A stretch of 64,000 nucleotides of DNA. Origin: Cristatella mucedo (Eukaryota; Bryozoa; Phylactolaemata; Cristatellidae). The position numbers and the translations under genes were made by a program. A model generated the notes under the pieces. It did no database searches and was not told where the DNA came from. It was given only the letters and a program-made list of their open reading frames with translations. Each line of letters opens with the position of its first letter. The first letter of the stretch is position 1. Below are positions 1 to 12,483 of this stretch, in pieces. The stretch spans positions 4,182,501 to 4,246,500 of the forward strand of contig WPIO01000002.1 of the NCBI GenBank assembly GCA_009760855.2, written 5' to 3'.

Positions 1-720
1 TCAAAAGCTGCCGAAAGATCGAGTAAAACAAGCAGAGAAACTCTACCCATGTCTGAATTCCTAAGTAGGTCGTTACACATCCGAAGCAATGCTGACTCTG
101 TGGAGTGATTAGCCCTAAAACCAGACTGGAACTTACTAGCAAGGTCTGAAGTTTCAATATGAGTTCAGCTGGTCTGCAACGACTCGTTCGAGTGTCTTTT
201 ATAGAAACGGTAGATAGGAGACTGGGTGGTAGTCCCTCGAGTTCTCTTGATCTAGTGCTGCTTTCTTGCTTGGTGGCCTGACTACAGCCTTTTGAGAGGT
301 GCTGGGAAATTACCTGAGGCTAAAAACATTTATGCTGTTAGTTATGCATGGCAGCAGCAGATCGTGGAGCCAGGACATTCGGAATAAGGTCTATGACTAG
401 GTGTCTTCTTTGATTGGGATAAGAACTTCAGGACGAGGTCACTAGTAGCCTCCTTGACTGTAGACACTGAGATGCTGCATGGAATTGTGGGGCAGGATTC
501 CAGTAGGAATGCTGCCACCCTAGGGATGAACTCCCTGATCTTGTCCATCTTCTGGACAAAGAAGCTAGAGAAGCAATCAACTAGATTATCACAGCGATCA
601 TTAAGCTAAGGAAATTAAGGAATTAAGGTAAGGAGCTAACTTGGGTGCGGTTGAGGAGATGATTGATCGTAGACATTATCATCTTTAGATTGCACATAGG
701 TGATTCAACAATGAATACAC
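1..720 (-). mobile_element. LINE A fragment, region 5' of and into the RT domain (window edge)
   Basis: Reverse-strand reading gives the LINE A segment DKIREFIP, the linker before the reverse transcriptase, and FQSGF.ANHSTES at the left end. It is the same region as the copy at 39415-40685. It has frameshifts and stops, so it is inactive, and it is cut by the window edge. Confidence 0.75.
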
Positions 721-1394
721 GAGCACAAACAAAATTAAGGCAAAAAAAGCTTATGACTACGGTTTACTGAAGCTGGCTCGGTTTATGAATGACAAGTACA
801 GTATAGAAGCATAGATTGAAGGGTGGAAACGGTTACCGTGCACTTGCATCCATCTAAAGAGGTGTCTGGGGGCCAGACGACCTATCATGTCCCTTCAACA
901 TTACTATGATTAGCTGTCAGTGGCAAGATCAAAGTCGAGCATCTTCTTGGCTTATTCCTGGCTAAGCTTACGAAAAGAACCAACTCATGCCTGCGGAAAG
1001 GTGGATCCGAGAAAGTGAAGGGCGCAGCCACTATTAACCCACAGTGAGAACCAACGGACGTCGTTAGAGGCAGTCAATCATAGGAAGCCTGAAAGGGTGT
1101 GTCGGTCAGCCAGGCCCCTTGGTCAGAACCATATCCTGACTACAACCTTAGCCATTTAACCTTTTCATAGATGCACACACTCTAATAAGAGCATGTCAAT
1201 GTTACACTACCTTGACAGAATCGCTGGACTCTTAATATGCTGAAAAATGCAATATTCTTTGCTTTTAAAAAGAAGGGTGAAATTACTAGACTAAAAGAAT
1301 GTCAGATATGGCAAGCTAGTATGCGATGGGTGAGAAGAGAGGTGACAAGCAGCACACAGCACCCGGATTCCATGCCTGCTCATCGTTAGAAAAA

Positions 1395-1555
1395 ATTCGG
1401 ATAATTCAAAAGCCTGATTTACATAGCTGCAGAAGATCCTTAGTGGCCATCATCACCCCTTGCAATGGACCATGAAAGATTGCTACAGCAGAACTCGAAC
1501 CCACAACATAGGTCGTGAAGTACAAGCACCAGACTCCCGGGCTAAGAACCAAAGG
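1395..1555 (-). mobile_element. tRNA-derived SINE (type 1)
   Basis: On the minus strand there is a tRNA-like head with box B GTTGTGGGTTCGAGTTC. The body shared by type 1 copies follows (TGCAAG-GGTGATGAT-GGCC, AGGATCTTCTGC, ATCAGGC). It lies just 3' of the last visible CA gene A exon. Confidence 0.6.
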
Positions 1556-1743
1556 TCACTCAGCCAATAAAAAAGAACGGATAAGAAAACACCAGCAATG
1601 CACGACATTGGTCCACTAAAAGGCAATCAACAAATGCAAATATGGCAGATGTAAAGGGACCACAAAAGCTTAACCTACAAGAGAAACATCACTGGCTTCT
1701 ATAGATGCCGGGATCCACCGAGACAGGCCAGTAGCGATCATAC

Positions 1744-1915
1744 CGACTTGCTTGACGTGACTCATCTTGCGTATGTCTGCATCAAAGGTCAGACAAGTCA
1801 CATGTTTCATGCACTCAGCAACGTCCAGCACGGCACCAATGACGGCAAGACCATCTTCGTGTTTAAGAGCATCGGCAAACGAGCCGTAGCTTTTCTTGTA
1901 GTGCACAAAATGCAC
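1744..1915 (-). CDS. alpha-carbonic anhydrase gene A, exon with third zinc ligand (partial gene)
   Basis: Internal exon of an alpha-carbonic anhydrase, the zinc enzyme for reversible CO2 hydration. It opens with VHFVHYKKSYGSF, matching the family segment LHLVHWN..YGDF; its first His is the third zinc ligand (His119 in human CA2 numbering). DGLAVIGAVLDV, the conserved DGLAVLG strand, follows. The acceptor is a TATAG just above 1915 (phase 0) and the donor is G|GTATGA after 1744 (phase 1), giving 57 codons plus one base. Gene B has a paralogous 56-codon exon with the same phases. The next exon, which should carry the SLTT block, is not seen between 1 and 1743, so the gene probably continues beyond the left edge. 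The in-frame residues after the donor, down to 1670, are intron. Confidence 0.85.
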
Positions 1916-1974
1916 CTATAACAAACGCCCTATCCGATTAGAAGTGCATACGAATGTTCGCGAGGTACAGCCTC

Positions 1975-2125
1975 CAACAGGTCTTAGCCCACTGGTAAGG
2001 TGCAAGAGATTCAACACCCCAGTCACGGGTTCGAATCCTTCAGCAGGCGATAGATCCTCTATTGTGAAAGCAGCGAAGGCTCCTGTGCCACTATCTAAAT
2101 AAGGCTATAGAATCAGTCAGCCTTT
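1975..2125 (+). mobile_element. tRNA-derived SINE (type 1) in CA gene A intron
   Basis: A tRNA-like head with an A-box-like ACTGGTAAGGTGC and B box CACGGGTTCGAATCC is followed by a diverged body ending AAGGCTATAGAATCAGTC. It lies antisense in the 1146-bp intron of CA gene A. Confidence 0.6.
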
Positions 2126-3061
2126 GCTTTAAAGTGACCCAAGGTTGACAAGCAGTCAGTCATTCCAAAAGGCAAATGTTGCCACTGCAGGAATAACGAT
2201 GGAGAGGCAGGCACAAGCAATGGTAGGAAGAAAAAACCCCCAATGGAAGAAATACATCGAGGACGAATTACGTTATTTCCTGAGTCTGCATAGCACCGTG
2301 TGCATAAAATAAAGACATCAGATCTATTGCATAATATACTAATCATCTTAATCATGCTTAGCTAGATGATATTTAAATGGAGCTATTAGGGCAGGCTGAG
2401 AGGCTACTGGTTGCTCCGATCAAGTCGGCCAAATGGCATTCAGAGTAAAACGTTAGCATGCTAAATTGATCAGATTATGTTCTTGGATTATAAGCATTAG
2501 GAACCAGAAGTGTTACAAGCTTTCTTTTCGACAAGTATGAAATCAGCTAAAGTGATGGTCGATGTTTAGATTTACTTTGGACTTCGAACTACTGAGTGTT
2601 ACTTCATAGCTCACCCTGTGCATGTGCAGTCTCTATGGCTTTGGAATAGTGCTTTTTGTTAATGAAGTATACTTGCTATTAAATGGTATGTGGCTATCTT
2701 GCCACACCTGCATGCATAGCAGCCGCTTCTACAAGCACTTCGAGGTGCTAGTACCAACAGTACCAGTCAAGTGTCTCCATGAGCTACCCACTAGGTATAT
2801 TGGATTGTGTTTCTGACAAAATATGTCAGTTCAGGAGATCCTAAAGTGCAGTGAGCAAGTAACAATAGCTTCTTCCAGGTAGGAAAACCAAATTAGCAAA
2901 ACATGTTTGAGACCAAACGTATAGCATGCAATTCAAGGGCAACAGTTCACTGTTTAGCTGCTATACAGACAATGACCCAAAGGCCGATTCGTGCTCAGCA
3001 TATATTTCTTCCTAGTAAGTATTCCCGTCCACACCAGTGCCAGCAGCGGCAGCAGCAGTAC
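2126..3061. other. CA gene A intron sequence
   Basis: Apart from the SINE ending near 2125, nothing recognisable is seen. Short open frames here lack splice signals or homology. Confidence 0.4.
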
Positions 3062-3222
3062 CTCAGCTGGGTAGCGCTTCCCATTTAGGGCATGCTCGGA
3101 GCCCGGCTGTTCAGCAGATGAGAAGTGAAAGTGGTACTGAGTTAGCTCATGCTCCTGATCGAACACCGGACCTCCAGTTAGTGTGTGCATCTTGGGTGTC
3201 ACGTGACACATAGGCAGCAGCC
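3062..3222 (-). CDS. alpha-carbonic anhydrase gene A, exon with first two zinc ligands
   Basis: This 161-bp exon encodes LLPMCHVTPKMHTLTGGPVF, then QEHELTQYHFHFSS and GSEHALNGKRYPAE. It matches the family block GGPL..Y.L.Q.HFHWG...GSEH.V...YPAE. The two His of HFH are zinc ligands His94 and His96, and Glu of SEH and Glu of PAE are the conserved second-shell residues. The usual HFHWG is HFHFS here. The acceptor is AAG before 3222 (phase 1, completing the Gly of NDG) and the donor is GAG|GTACTG (phase 0). The residue after NDG is Leu where active CA2-like enzymes have the proton-shuttle His64. Gene B has the equivalent 51-codon exon with the same phases. The intron to the next exon is 1146 bp. 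Confidence 0.87.
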
Positions 3223-4527
3223 CTTCGACACAAAAGTATGCATACTGAGTGAGCGCAGATCAGCAAATAAAACTGCAGAACAGTCGAAGCCAGCAAACCT
3301 AGGCAGAGCCAAGTTGTCACTTCTAAGCTCAACCAGTGCAGCTAGCTTGAATATTAGCTGTTCAAAGCTAATTAATGTTACTTCACACGCAAGACCAAAG
3401 TAATAAAAAAAACTCAATCAATCACGCTGACTAATATAGGCACAGTTGATGGTAGCCGAGCACATAGCCTGCATGCCACATGGGCATCACGATAGTGACT
3501 GATCACGCGCACAGTCATTCAGTCTCACTGTCCAGTGCCTCTCGAAGACATGGCTTGCTAAGTCGACTTCTAAGCCAGCAGAACAAGCTCCCTCGAGCAA
3601 TACTTTGGCTTGCAGTTGGTTTGCTCGACTGAGCAGTCCCCGGTTGAAATCCCTGCTGATTGGTCAACTTGAAAACACCTAAGAGCTATTACAAGATGCC
3701 CTAAGACTCGGGTCAAGTTATCAAGCCTGACTGCAGCCTCAGGAGATAAGTAGCTTCCGTCTATTGTATGATGGCTTTCTCCAACAATCACTCACTATCT
3801 GGCAACTATTGATGTACGTAAATACACACGTGTATATACTCAGTAAATACATGCCATGCCATCAGTTTGCCTAACTTGGACTCCTGTGAGTATGGTCTAT
3901 GCATATTAGTAGGTAGCTGTTGAAACTACTGTGATTGATGGTAAATACTAAGCAATATGTTTCATTTATTGGTTATCATGAAGTAGTGTTTTGGTGAGTA
4001 ATGAATTGCTCACGAGGACTTCTGAGCGCTATAGGTAAAAACCGAGATGTGGGAATATTTGCTGATGCCCTCTTTACAAGCTAGACAACTCAGCAACTGA
4101 TAACTGGTTTCGTTTTCGGATTTTTGTTGCTGGTCGGGCAGGGGGACTGGACATTACTTCACTTATGCACGGGCCTGCTGCACGATAATAATGCAACAGA
4201 AATCTGATAGCAGGGCAAACCTGCGGCAGTTGTACTTTCATAAAAAAAACGGCTGATAGACATAGGGTTACATTTGCAGGCCCTATTCATCTAATAGAAA
4301 GTGCAACATTTTCATGCACAACGGGAAAATTTGGGGTACACTCAGTGATCTTGACTGATGCCAGCAAACCGTATCGTCACGTGCATGCAGTACCAGTAGC
4401 TATGGCAAAGCCAGGCCTTTTTAGGAATTTTGCATAGGGTCAGCTATGGTCTTAGTATCTTAGGAAGGTTAGGAACAAAGAGAACGCTCGGAAACTGCAG
4501 ATAAGTAAGAAATCTGTCTGCTATGGC

Positions 4528-4612
4528 TGAGATGGTAGGCTCGAGCCGAGGCATATGTGGAGCGCCGGAATAGAGATATAAGTTCTCTTAGGGCGCTTTA
4601 CAGAAGAATAGT
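4528..4612 (+). mobile_element. SINE 3' part with LINE A-type tail
   Basis: GGCTCGAGCC-GAGGCATATG is followed by GAGCGCCGGAATAGAGAT and TTCTCTTAGGGCGCTTTACA. This is the same tail stem as LINE A and as the SINE at 37825-37974. The head is degraded. Confidence 0.55.
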
Positions 4613-4939
4613 GGTGAGTATTCTTTGCCCACGAAAGTAAGTTCGCCGTTTTTGGCAGCTACAAATGTGGATCCTACCTTCGACACAGGAGCAAAAAAGC
4701 GTATGCTGATGCCAGCTAGCATCGCACATAACGAGGAGTGATGTTCTCCCGACATATAAAAGCTGACAATCACCTAGCTATTAATGCTGGTTGATGAATA
4801 TGGAGATGGTAGGCATTCAAGGAGACTGAGCTGGTAGTTACGATGCTTTGCCAATATTATAGTCTTTTCCATTTCAAACAACTTACAATCCACAAGCTAC
4901 TCATCGTTCCCTTAATAATTTCGACCCTTGGCACCGTAC

Positions 4940-5011
4940 CGAGTTACTATACCGTTTTCCAACCTCACCGGGCAGCGAGTTAGTAAACCGTTTTCCAACG
5001 TCACCCGGCAG
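4940..5011. repeat. 36-bp tandem duplication
   Basis: Two adjacent 36-bp units (4940-4975 and 4976-5011) share CGAGTTA.TA.ACCGTTTTCC and differ at a few bases. They lie in the large intron of CA gene A. Confidence 0.8.
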
Positions 5012-5681
5012 CTCGAAGCCTTTATACCAGCAGTGCCCACTGCAGCCAAGGCGCTGGAAGCACGCCCCTCCCTGCAAGGCCCCGAACTGCAGCTGGTCTT
5101 GAATAGCACAACAATCAACTGTGTAACCGAGTCCTCCCTTAGTCCTTAGATTTGCCAGATGCCCCGATTCACTTGTTTCTCTCTCTGCATCGACTAATGC
5201 TTTCTAAAGAAAGCACCATAACTATACTATAAAAATAAGTCAGGCTCGAATGCAATACTCCAACCCCTTCCGGTAGCTTCGGCTGCTTCTTTATCAGAAT
5301 ATGGCCCTTCGGAGCAAATATGGCAACGGAGGTAGTGATCACGCCACAATCGTGAGAAAATTAACATCACTCTCAAGCAACAGCTACTCAAGATTCTACT
5401 TGCTGCGACCAAGACCAAGAGACGGTAGTCAGCTGGTCGGCACATGTAGCACAGGTAGCCATGGCAGGCACACAATGCAAATAAGAGAGGGCGAAGGGTA
5501 CAAACAGCATTGGGTACTGTTGGATAAGGGTGGCAATTTAAAAAAGCCAATTACTGCTGCAGTCAACTGCAATCGCAGAGGATGGCTACTACGCTGGTGC
5601 AGATACGCCAAGTTTGACTGCAGACTGGCACGCACACTGACTGCAAAATACCGACAAAGTACTGACATGCACAAGCACGTG

Positions 5682-5809
<128 letters not shown>

Positions 5810-6160
5810 GATCCACACATAAAAAGACAGATACACTAATGTGCACTCACATAGGAGCGCACACACAGAGCCTTGTACAGGTATGTTGAAAAGGCTGCAT
5901 CAAATGACAAGGAATCGCAGCGGCACCTCCTCTGGTTCAATCACATCAGAAATGGCCGGCAGCAGTTAGCTATTCACCCTAGGATAGGATTCACTCCACA
6001 CGAGCAGCTCAAGATGGCAACCATAAGTTGACTGCAGACTACCCAGAAGCCTGCAGTGTGGGGGTAGGCATGCGCAAGCAGCATTCGGCTGCTGCTACCG
6101 GCCACGGGCAGGCAGCACGGGCAGCATAAGGGCAGCAGCAGCAGAGGCAGCGCAGCTGAC

Positions 6161-6325
6161 CGTCGTTGCTGATCCTAGCAGAGAGGTCGTGGCAATACTT
6201 GTAGACGATGCTCGCCAGGCTGGGATCACGATGCGCCAGCTCGTCTACCAGGTCCACAGGCGACTGGCGCCTTCCTTCACGGCTGACACGCCACGCTGTG
6301 TTCAGCTTGTACCAATGACTGGGCC
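6161..6325 (-). CDS. alpha-carbonic anhydrase gene A, N-terminal catalytic-domain exon
   Basis: This exon encodes GPSHWYKLNTAW, EGRRQSPVDLV and ARISNDG, corresponding to the family start GP..W..L...GERQSPVDI and the strand ending in NNG. The acceptor is a good CCTGTTGCAG before 6325 and the donor ACG|GTCAGC lies inside the Gly codon; both are phase 1. The donor is weak beyond GT, but the same position and phase recur in gene B. The exon is 165 bp. The first coding exon, expected to carry a start and perhaps a secretion signal, was not recognised upstream (above 6326). The intron to the next exon is 2938 bp and carries a (CA)n tract and a 36-bp duplication. Confidence 0.85.
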
Positions 6326-8444
6326 CTGCAACAGGGCAACCGAAGGCACCGTTTGAGCTCTGGCAGAACCGCTGGAGCAGACCGAGCTGAGAGAACAGAG
6401 CTGAGCTGCGTCTGCAGCAGCAGCTGGGCCTCTCGTCTAGGTGAGCCACCGACAAGCTCCAGCACACCACACTACCACGGCAGCTACGCTCGAGGCAAGA
6501 CAAAGTGCTCCAACCAAGCGCCGGGAGAGCTGGAGTCGGCCACTTGGCCACAAAGCCATTCGCGCTGGCCACAGCTTCTGACTCGATACCTAATGGACTG
6601 GCACGAGCCGATCACTCATGCAGGACGTAATTCTTCGAGCATTCGCCTACCTGCAGGACGTAAATCTAGGAGCGCTTGCCAGCCTGCCTCTTAAGCAACA
6701 GACGCCTATTCAGCATAGCATGCTAACAAGCACCGCTCGCAAGAGCCGGCGCGGCGTGCGTGAGGCCCACTAGGCCGCAGCAGCTGCCGAGAGCTCACGT
6801 AGTTGCCTGTTCAGTCACGAGGACGAACGTTAATGCCATGCTGCAACTGTATCAAGCCAAGGATTGAGCGTTGCTGCAGAAACACCTGTAAAGACACAAG
6901 TCGGCTGAGCATAGGATTACTCCCAAGTACTGACAGGGCGTGGGATACCCGAAGAGGGGTTTGGTCAGAGACCAGCAGAGGTCATGCAAGGGAAACTTGC
7001 AGCAGGAAAGAACCGGTTGGGCACACGGATCAGAACTAGGCAGCAGAAGAGGGTGGGGCTCAACCAAATTGTGAAACTCAAGAGCAACCATGTACCTGGG
7101 GTGGACGAAGGGGAGAGGGGGCAACGGCAACAAAGTAAAGGAAGCAACATTTTTGGCCCACTGGTACACCGGTGACAAAACGAATCTCAAACGACATTGC
7201 CATGCCAATGGAGGCAAACACGGGGGGGGGGGCAACAAGTATTAATTGTATCGTAACTGTATTGAAACAGTGGCAAACGACCGTGGGGGTGCACGAGCTG
7301 CTTATAAACTACTAATTCCCAGGCAGGGCCGATTCTTGCTGCAATCAAAGTTCTGCAGAAATTCGGAAGCGGCACAAACCAATGGCACATCAGCAAGGGT
7401 TTGAGGAACGGTTGGAAGCTTTGGAAGTAATGAAAAAATGCTACGGTTATGGCCCAACGATAGATGCATTGGCAGTTGAAAGACTCATTCAAGTCAGCAT
7501 GGCTGCCTGCCCTGATAATGTGGCAACCGTACCAAGGTAAAGGGTTGTCGAATTCGACGCAGCAGCTGGTCATGTGCAATTCATCCATACCAACAGCTGC
7601 TACAAAATGAATGGCCGACTTGACACTGCAGTCTACTTGGCCTAACTCCCACATCATAGCACTGTAAAGAGATGTGCCGAGGGATAAGGTACCCCTGAAG
7701 AACATGTCAAAGGCTAGGGTATGCCATACATAGGTAGTTATTAGAAGCAACCCTCTACCCAAGGGCTAACACAAGGAGGGCCAAACTTTGATCTTGACCA
7801 GCTGGATTCATCATAGGAGGGATGGAGGCAGTGATGGAGCCAGGTGGCATTTGCCACACCCCCGACAGCTAGGCAGTGGCCTAAGCAGGCACCCTGTTCC
7901 TACGCCCTCGACCATCACTGACGACGAAATTATGTCCTGATTCCCCTCTATGAGCAACTGCCGAGTTCGAGTCGAATAAACATCATTCGCTAGCGCTATA
8001 TCTTTTCATTAATTGCGGGTCTGCCACGCCTACGTGAAAATCTCTCAGGTCTTGCCCGACCTACATAAGAATAATTTTGCAGGTCTTTTTCCCCTAGAAG
8101 AAAATCCTGGCTTGCCACTGCTGCTGGAGGGATACTGATTTGCAAAGCCACCAGGCACTCCCCGTTCGAGTTGGTCTGGGTGGGGTATGGCCTGCTGGGT
8201 CCTGTAGGGTATGCTTCAGACTCAAGGCTGCTTGTGCATGTAGTGAGGCATAGTCCAGGCTCGGAGCCAAACAATAATTTCTAAACCTTGCACTACCAAG
8301 AGCCAAAACTGATTGCTAGACCCTGATAGTTCTAATGACAATGCATCGTGCATACAAATCACTTAAGTTTTTGTGTATGGCCATACTTGGACAGATGGCC
8401 ATAGAGGCGCCTTAACTCATATCTTCGCTGCTTGCATAACATAT
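6326..8444. other. upstream flank of CA gene A, no assigned gene
   Basis: The missing 5' exon of CA gene A should lie here or further right, but no start exon could be chosen. A 191-codon minus-strand frame spans 7187-7762 without a recognisable domain. An 11-base G run is at about 7222-7232. Confidence 0.3.
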
Positions 8445-8838
8445 CTGGTACCTTAAATCCTTTGGAGACCGTGCATTTAGTTGGTATGCTCCCAAAGCCT
8501 GGAACTCACTCCTGACCTGTGTCACAACATCCCCTGACCTGAACACATTTAAAAGGAACTTAAAAACACCTATTCAGGACAGCATTTTAGTGGGTCCCTG
8601 TGATTCGTCCTTGATGTGCTTATGCGTGCTGACACTGTGCATGCTGCCACTAACCACATTTGCATGCTGACCCTGTGCATGTCACCCCTAACCATATTAT
8701 TCATTTTTTTGTTTCTCAAGCATGATTTTACTTACCATTCAATTGCATCTCTTTTTGCAGCAAATGTAAAGCGCCTAGAAAGAGATCAAGTTCTCTGAGG
8801 GCGCTTTATCAAGTGCATTATTATTATTATTATTATCA
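8445..8838 (+). mobile_element. LINE A, 5'-truncated 3' end
   Basis: Encodes the C-terminal FGDRAF.WYAPKAWNSL region, then the 3' UTR (AGTGGGTCCCTGTGATTCG) and the terminal stem: AAAGCGCCTAGAAAGAGAT paired with TCTCTGAGGGCGCTTT, then TCAAGTGCATTATTATT. This is the clearest example of the family's tail. Confidence 0.85.
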
Positions 8839-8973
8839 GCAAGGCCCGAACTGATGCAGTCAAGTGCTCTGCCCATTGCCTACTGCACATCACTACCCAA
8901 TTTCTTGCATGCCGCAAGCTTTTTATACCTACAAGCACACACGCTAACGATAAGTATGCGTGACACACTCGCG

Positions 8974-8975
<2 letters not shown>

Positions 8976-9065
<90 letters not shown>

Positions 9066-9150
9066 CATGCACACACATGCACACACATGCACACACACGC
9101 GCACACACACATGACACACATGACACACATGACACACACACACACACACT
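8976..9150. repeat. (CA)n microsatellite with imperfect 3' part
   Basis: Pure CA at 8976-9058 is followed by ACACATGC and ACATGAC variants to about 9150. Confidence 0.97.
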
Positions 9151-9449
9151 CACACCAGCAGCAGCTAGCAGCAAGGTCATCGTAATTCAGATCCGTAGCA
9201 GCCATTTTCCCTAGTTCTGAGAAGGAAACCCTGCAGCATGTTGGTCGATGAAATAGTCGTTGCCAGTCATGCGTCATTCTAAATATTAGATACAGATCCA
9301 CGCGAGGTCTGCAGTTTATAGGCAATGAACAAATGCATATACGACCTGGGGGATCCGGCCGGTCGCCGGATACTCCAAAGCTGCATGGGGCCAGTGGCGA
9401 AGTAGCACTGCCATGCCAAGATAGTGTAGCTGCAGGCACCATCTGGCAG

Positions 9450-9880
9450 GTCTCCGAAAAAATATATTGTTAAACAAATATGGTATTGTTAGCAATATCT
9501 ATATACAATTGTATACAATAATAATATATTAATTTTTTTTATACAATATTACATTGTGCTGTTTGCTAAGACAATAACAATTTCTACGTATCGTTAGCTT
9601 TGAAAATGGACACAATATTATTGTACCAAGCCTTTCTGTCGGGACCTCACGAGGCAAGTTCAAGGACTAACATGTTTACCGCAAGACGGCCGGCGTAAGT
9701 ATGCCGAACCAGTACACTGACAATAGAGTGATGAATGAACGGAGGGTCAATTGCGATGAAAGAGCACTACCGTCGGTGAATGTTGGGGGCTGTGGAAGCC
9801 ACCCCTGGGTGCAAGAGCACTAAATGCCGTTGATCACGCCACGTGCATGGAGCGACGAGCCGAGCTTCGGGCAAAACCAA
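9450..9880. other. AT-rich intergenic DNA
   Basis: An AT-rich stretch at about 9460-9620 contains short palindromic TATACAATTGTATA-like sequence. No gene is seen. Confidence 0.4.
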
Positions 9881-10530
9881 CATAATAATAATAACAATAA
9901 TAATGCACTTGATAAAGCGCCCTCAGAGAACTTAATATCTCTCTAGGCGCTTTACATTTGCTGCAAAGTGAAATGCAATTGAATGGTAAGTAAAATCATG
10001 CTTGAAAAACAAACATGAATAATATGGTTAGGGGTGACATGCACAGGGTCAGCATGCAAATGTGGTTAGTGGCAGCATGCACTGTGTCAGCACGCATAAG
10101 CACATCAAGGACGAATCACAGGGACCCACTAAATGCTGTCCTAAATAGGTGTTTTTAAGTTCCTTTTAAATGTGGTCAGGTCAGGGGATGTTCTGACGCA
10201 AGTCGGGAGGGAGTTCCAGGCTTTGGGAGCATACGAATTAAATGCACGGTCTTCACAGGATTTAAGGTTTGTACGAGATATTTCTAGCCTGTTGGATTAT
10301 GAAAAGCGGGTGGTACGATGCTTGGCCTGATGGGGTAGTATATCTGAGAGATAGGCTGGAGCCATGGAATGAAGGGACCTAAAAGTGAGCGACAAAACCT
10401 TGAAGTCAATCCGTTGCTTGACTGGTAGCCAGTGCAGGTCGGCGAGAAGTGGAGTAATGTGGCAACTGCGACGCTCACGACAGACAAGCCTAGCTGCAGA
10501 GTTTTGCACAAGCACCAACATGACGTTCAT
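9880..10530 (-). mobile_element. LINE A, 5'-truncated copy
   Basis: An ATT-rich tail lies at the left end, then the terminal stem and 3' UTR. The C-terminal coding region follows (QNSAARLVCRERRSCHI, HWLPVKQRIDFKVLSLTF, KAWNSL). It is truncated near 10530, just after the QNSAARL motif. Confidence 0.85.
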
Positions 10531-11197
10531 ATGTGGGCATGCAATCGCCAGCGCCGGCCGGTCAGCCCGCTGGCGTCACTGCTACTTGCCCATCTCTCCG
10601 CGGTAACCGTATGGGGAGCCGGCCGGATTGCCCACAACCGGAGGATCTCTCGGCTCGGCGCCGAAACGGCTGACCGTAGGCCTAACGGCCTTTCCTCCAT
10701 CGTCGGGAGCTCTCAGACGCTGAGCCCCACATACATAGCGACGAACGAACCGAAGCGCGCATCCGCCGCTGGCAGCGAACCGAGAGTAACCGATCGCCAT
10801 CGATACCGCAGGCGTAGCCGTCCAAAATACACACCACAACCAGCCCGGATGCTCGCCTGCCTACAGGGTCGCCCCCTAGCGGTAAAGGCATGCTTGGGCC
10901 AAAATCTCCTTAATATAGCCCAATCACTAAAGAAGCTACCCAAAAATTTATTTGAGCGTTTTCGGTGGGGAGATGGGGATTGAGAAAGCATACTGTACAA
11001 CTGTCAGCCATTGCTAACGACTGAACCCTGACCCCGGGGTCGTTAATAGTCGGCCGGCTCGGCCGCGGTGCACCTTAAAAACGGTCGCTCATCCCATACG
11101 GGCAGCAGCTCTGCGATCAGTTTACTCATCCAACTGAGCCCCGAAGTAAGTGTTCCCTAACTTATAAATTAGTATGTCGACGTTTTTATTTCATTAG
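10531..11197. other. GC-rich unassigned DNA
   Basis: CpG-rich sequence with CCGGCCGG-like motifs and an open plus-strand frame to 10983. No conserved domain or convincing splice structure is seen. Confidence 0.3.
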
Positions 11198-11360
11198 CGA
11201 CACGCATGCTCGCGACTTATTGAGTGACCACATTGTGTATCTTGGGCGTTTCTACATACCGGGTGACGCACTAACCAAGCCTACCGCTCACCGACTGCTG
11301 CTCAGATCGCTAAGGAAATGTAAAGAGCCAAATTTGGAAAAATGGATCCAAAGTTGTTAG
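11198..11360 (+). CDS. possible terminal exon, product unknown
   Basis: A T-rich tract ending ATTTCATTAG at 11197 looks like a splice acceptor. The following 163 bp are open to a TAG at 11358-11360 and encode 53 complete residues with a natural-looking composition, including LLSDHIVYLGRFYIPGDAL and RSLRKCKEPNLEKWIQ. No domain is recognised. Neither upstream exons nor a polyadenylation signal have been identified, so this could be a chance open frame or a decayed element. Confidence 0.25.
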
Positions 11361-12483
11361 CAGACGAAATTTGAATTATAGAATGACGAAAAGCCGTCTG
11401 CTACGGAACATGTGGGCACTAGCTTTTACTCGGGCAAATAAGATCCTGCATCCGCTGCAGCACCGGGCCCCTACTAAAATTATACATCGCGGGAGGCTGA
11501 GGATTTTGAGGGGCGCCACTAAACGTGTAAGAACCCACTACATTTATTGGTAGAGATATTTAATGAATCACTTGAATCAACGATGAATAGTATGGAGTGC
11601 TGTATTTAATACAGAGCGGCAATATTTTAATGCAACTTCACAGTCTGGTGGTGAATACTTGCCAACCATTTAATTTGAATCAGAATCGTCTTAGAACTTT
11701 AGCTTCTTGTACTGAATTCATTAATATTCCTTAAGCCTTTTTCGTATTTTACATTGTTTTGATCTTCACGATAATCTTTTGTTTCTGTGAATGCTGAGAT
11801 CAGTAAATGCTGTTAACTTGTGAACAATTTGATGGGAATTTAAAATATAATCTCTTACTCTAATTATAATTCAATTAAGGGAGTATATATTTTTTCGGCG
11901 TTGTTAGAACCATAACGGCTTTGTGCGTTTTAGATCCAATAGATTAAACCATTTCAGCAAAGAAAACAGCAGAGCTTGTATGTTCAATACTAGTCCAATA
12001 AATTGTTTACGCACCGTCAGTTCTGACCTTGATATATGCACAAATTCTATCTTAATTCAATGATCTATTGTTATTTCATGAATCGGCGTTACCTTGCAAT
12101 TGCCGATGATAAAATAACAATTTATCAATCGACCGACCGACAGGGATTTTGATAGAAATTGCTTGATGAATAACGCGTTCAAATGCTTCATTTCGAGGGG
12201 ATTTTTGAAAGCAGATACTCGTTGGCTGGTCCCGTACACGTGCAACCACGACAGCAAATGTAACCGTGCAGCGTTTGTTTACCGGTGCTCTACCGGTGAA
12301 CCGTGCAATTCAGCACTGTAGTACGGTTAAAAACACGAGCGGCCACATCTGGGCGCCGAAAGCGAGTATTTATTGTGGGGCTGTTAGAAGCGGTTACGCG
12401 CCGACGCAAGCGCTTTACGCGGCACGCACGGGCCCGATGGAGTTAACTACGTGAACTCCTAAATCCCGAGTATATACACCTAC
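11361..12483. other. unassigned DNA
   Basis: Mostly AT-rich sequence with a GC-richer end. No gene or known repeat is recognised. Confidence 0.3.

Noticed and set aside
7187-7762. 191-codon minus-strand frame as a gene
   Set aside because: No ATG-based context, domain or splice evidence; it also runs through a G homopolymer.
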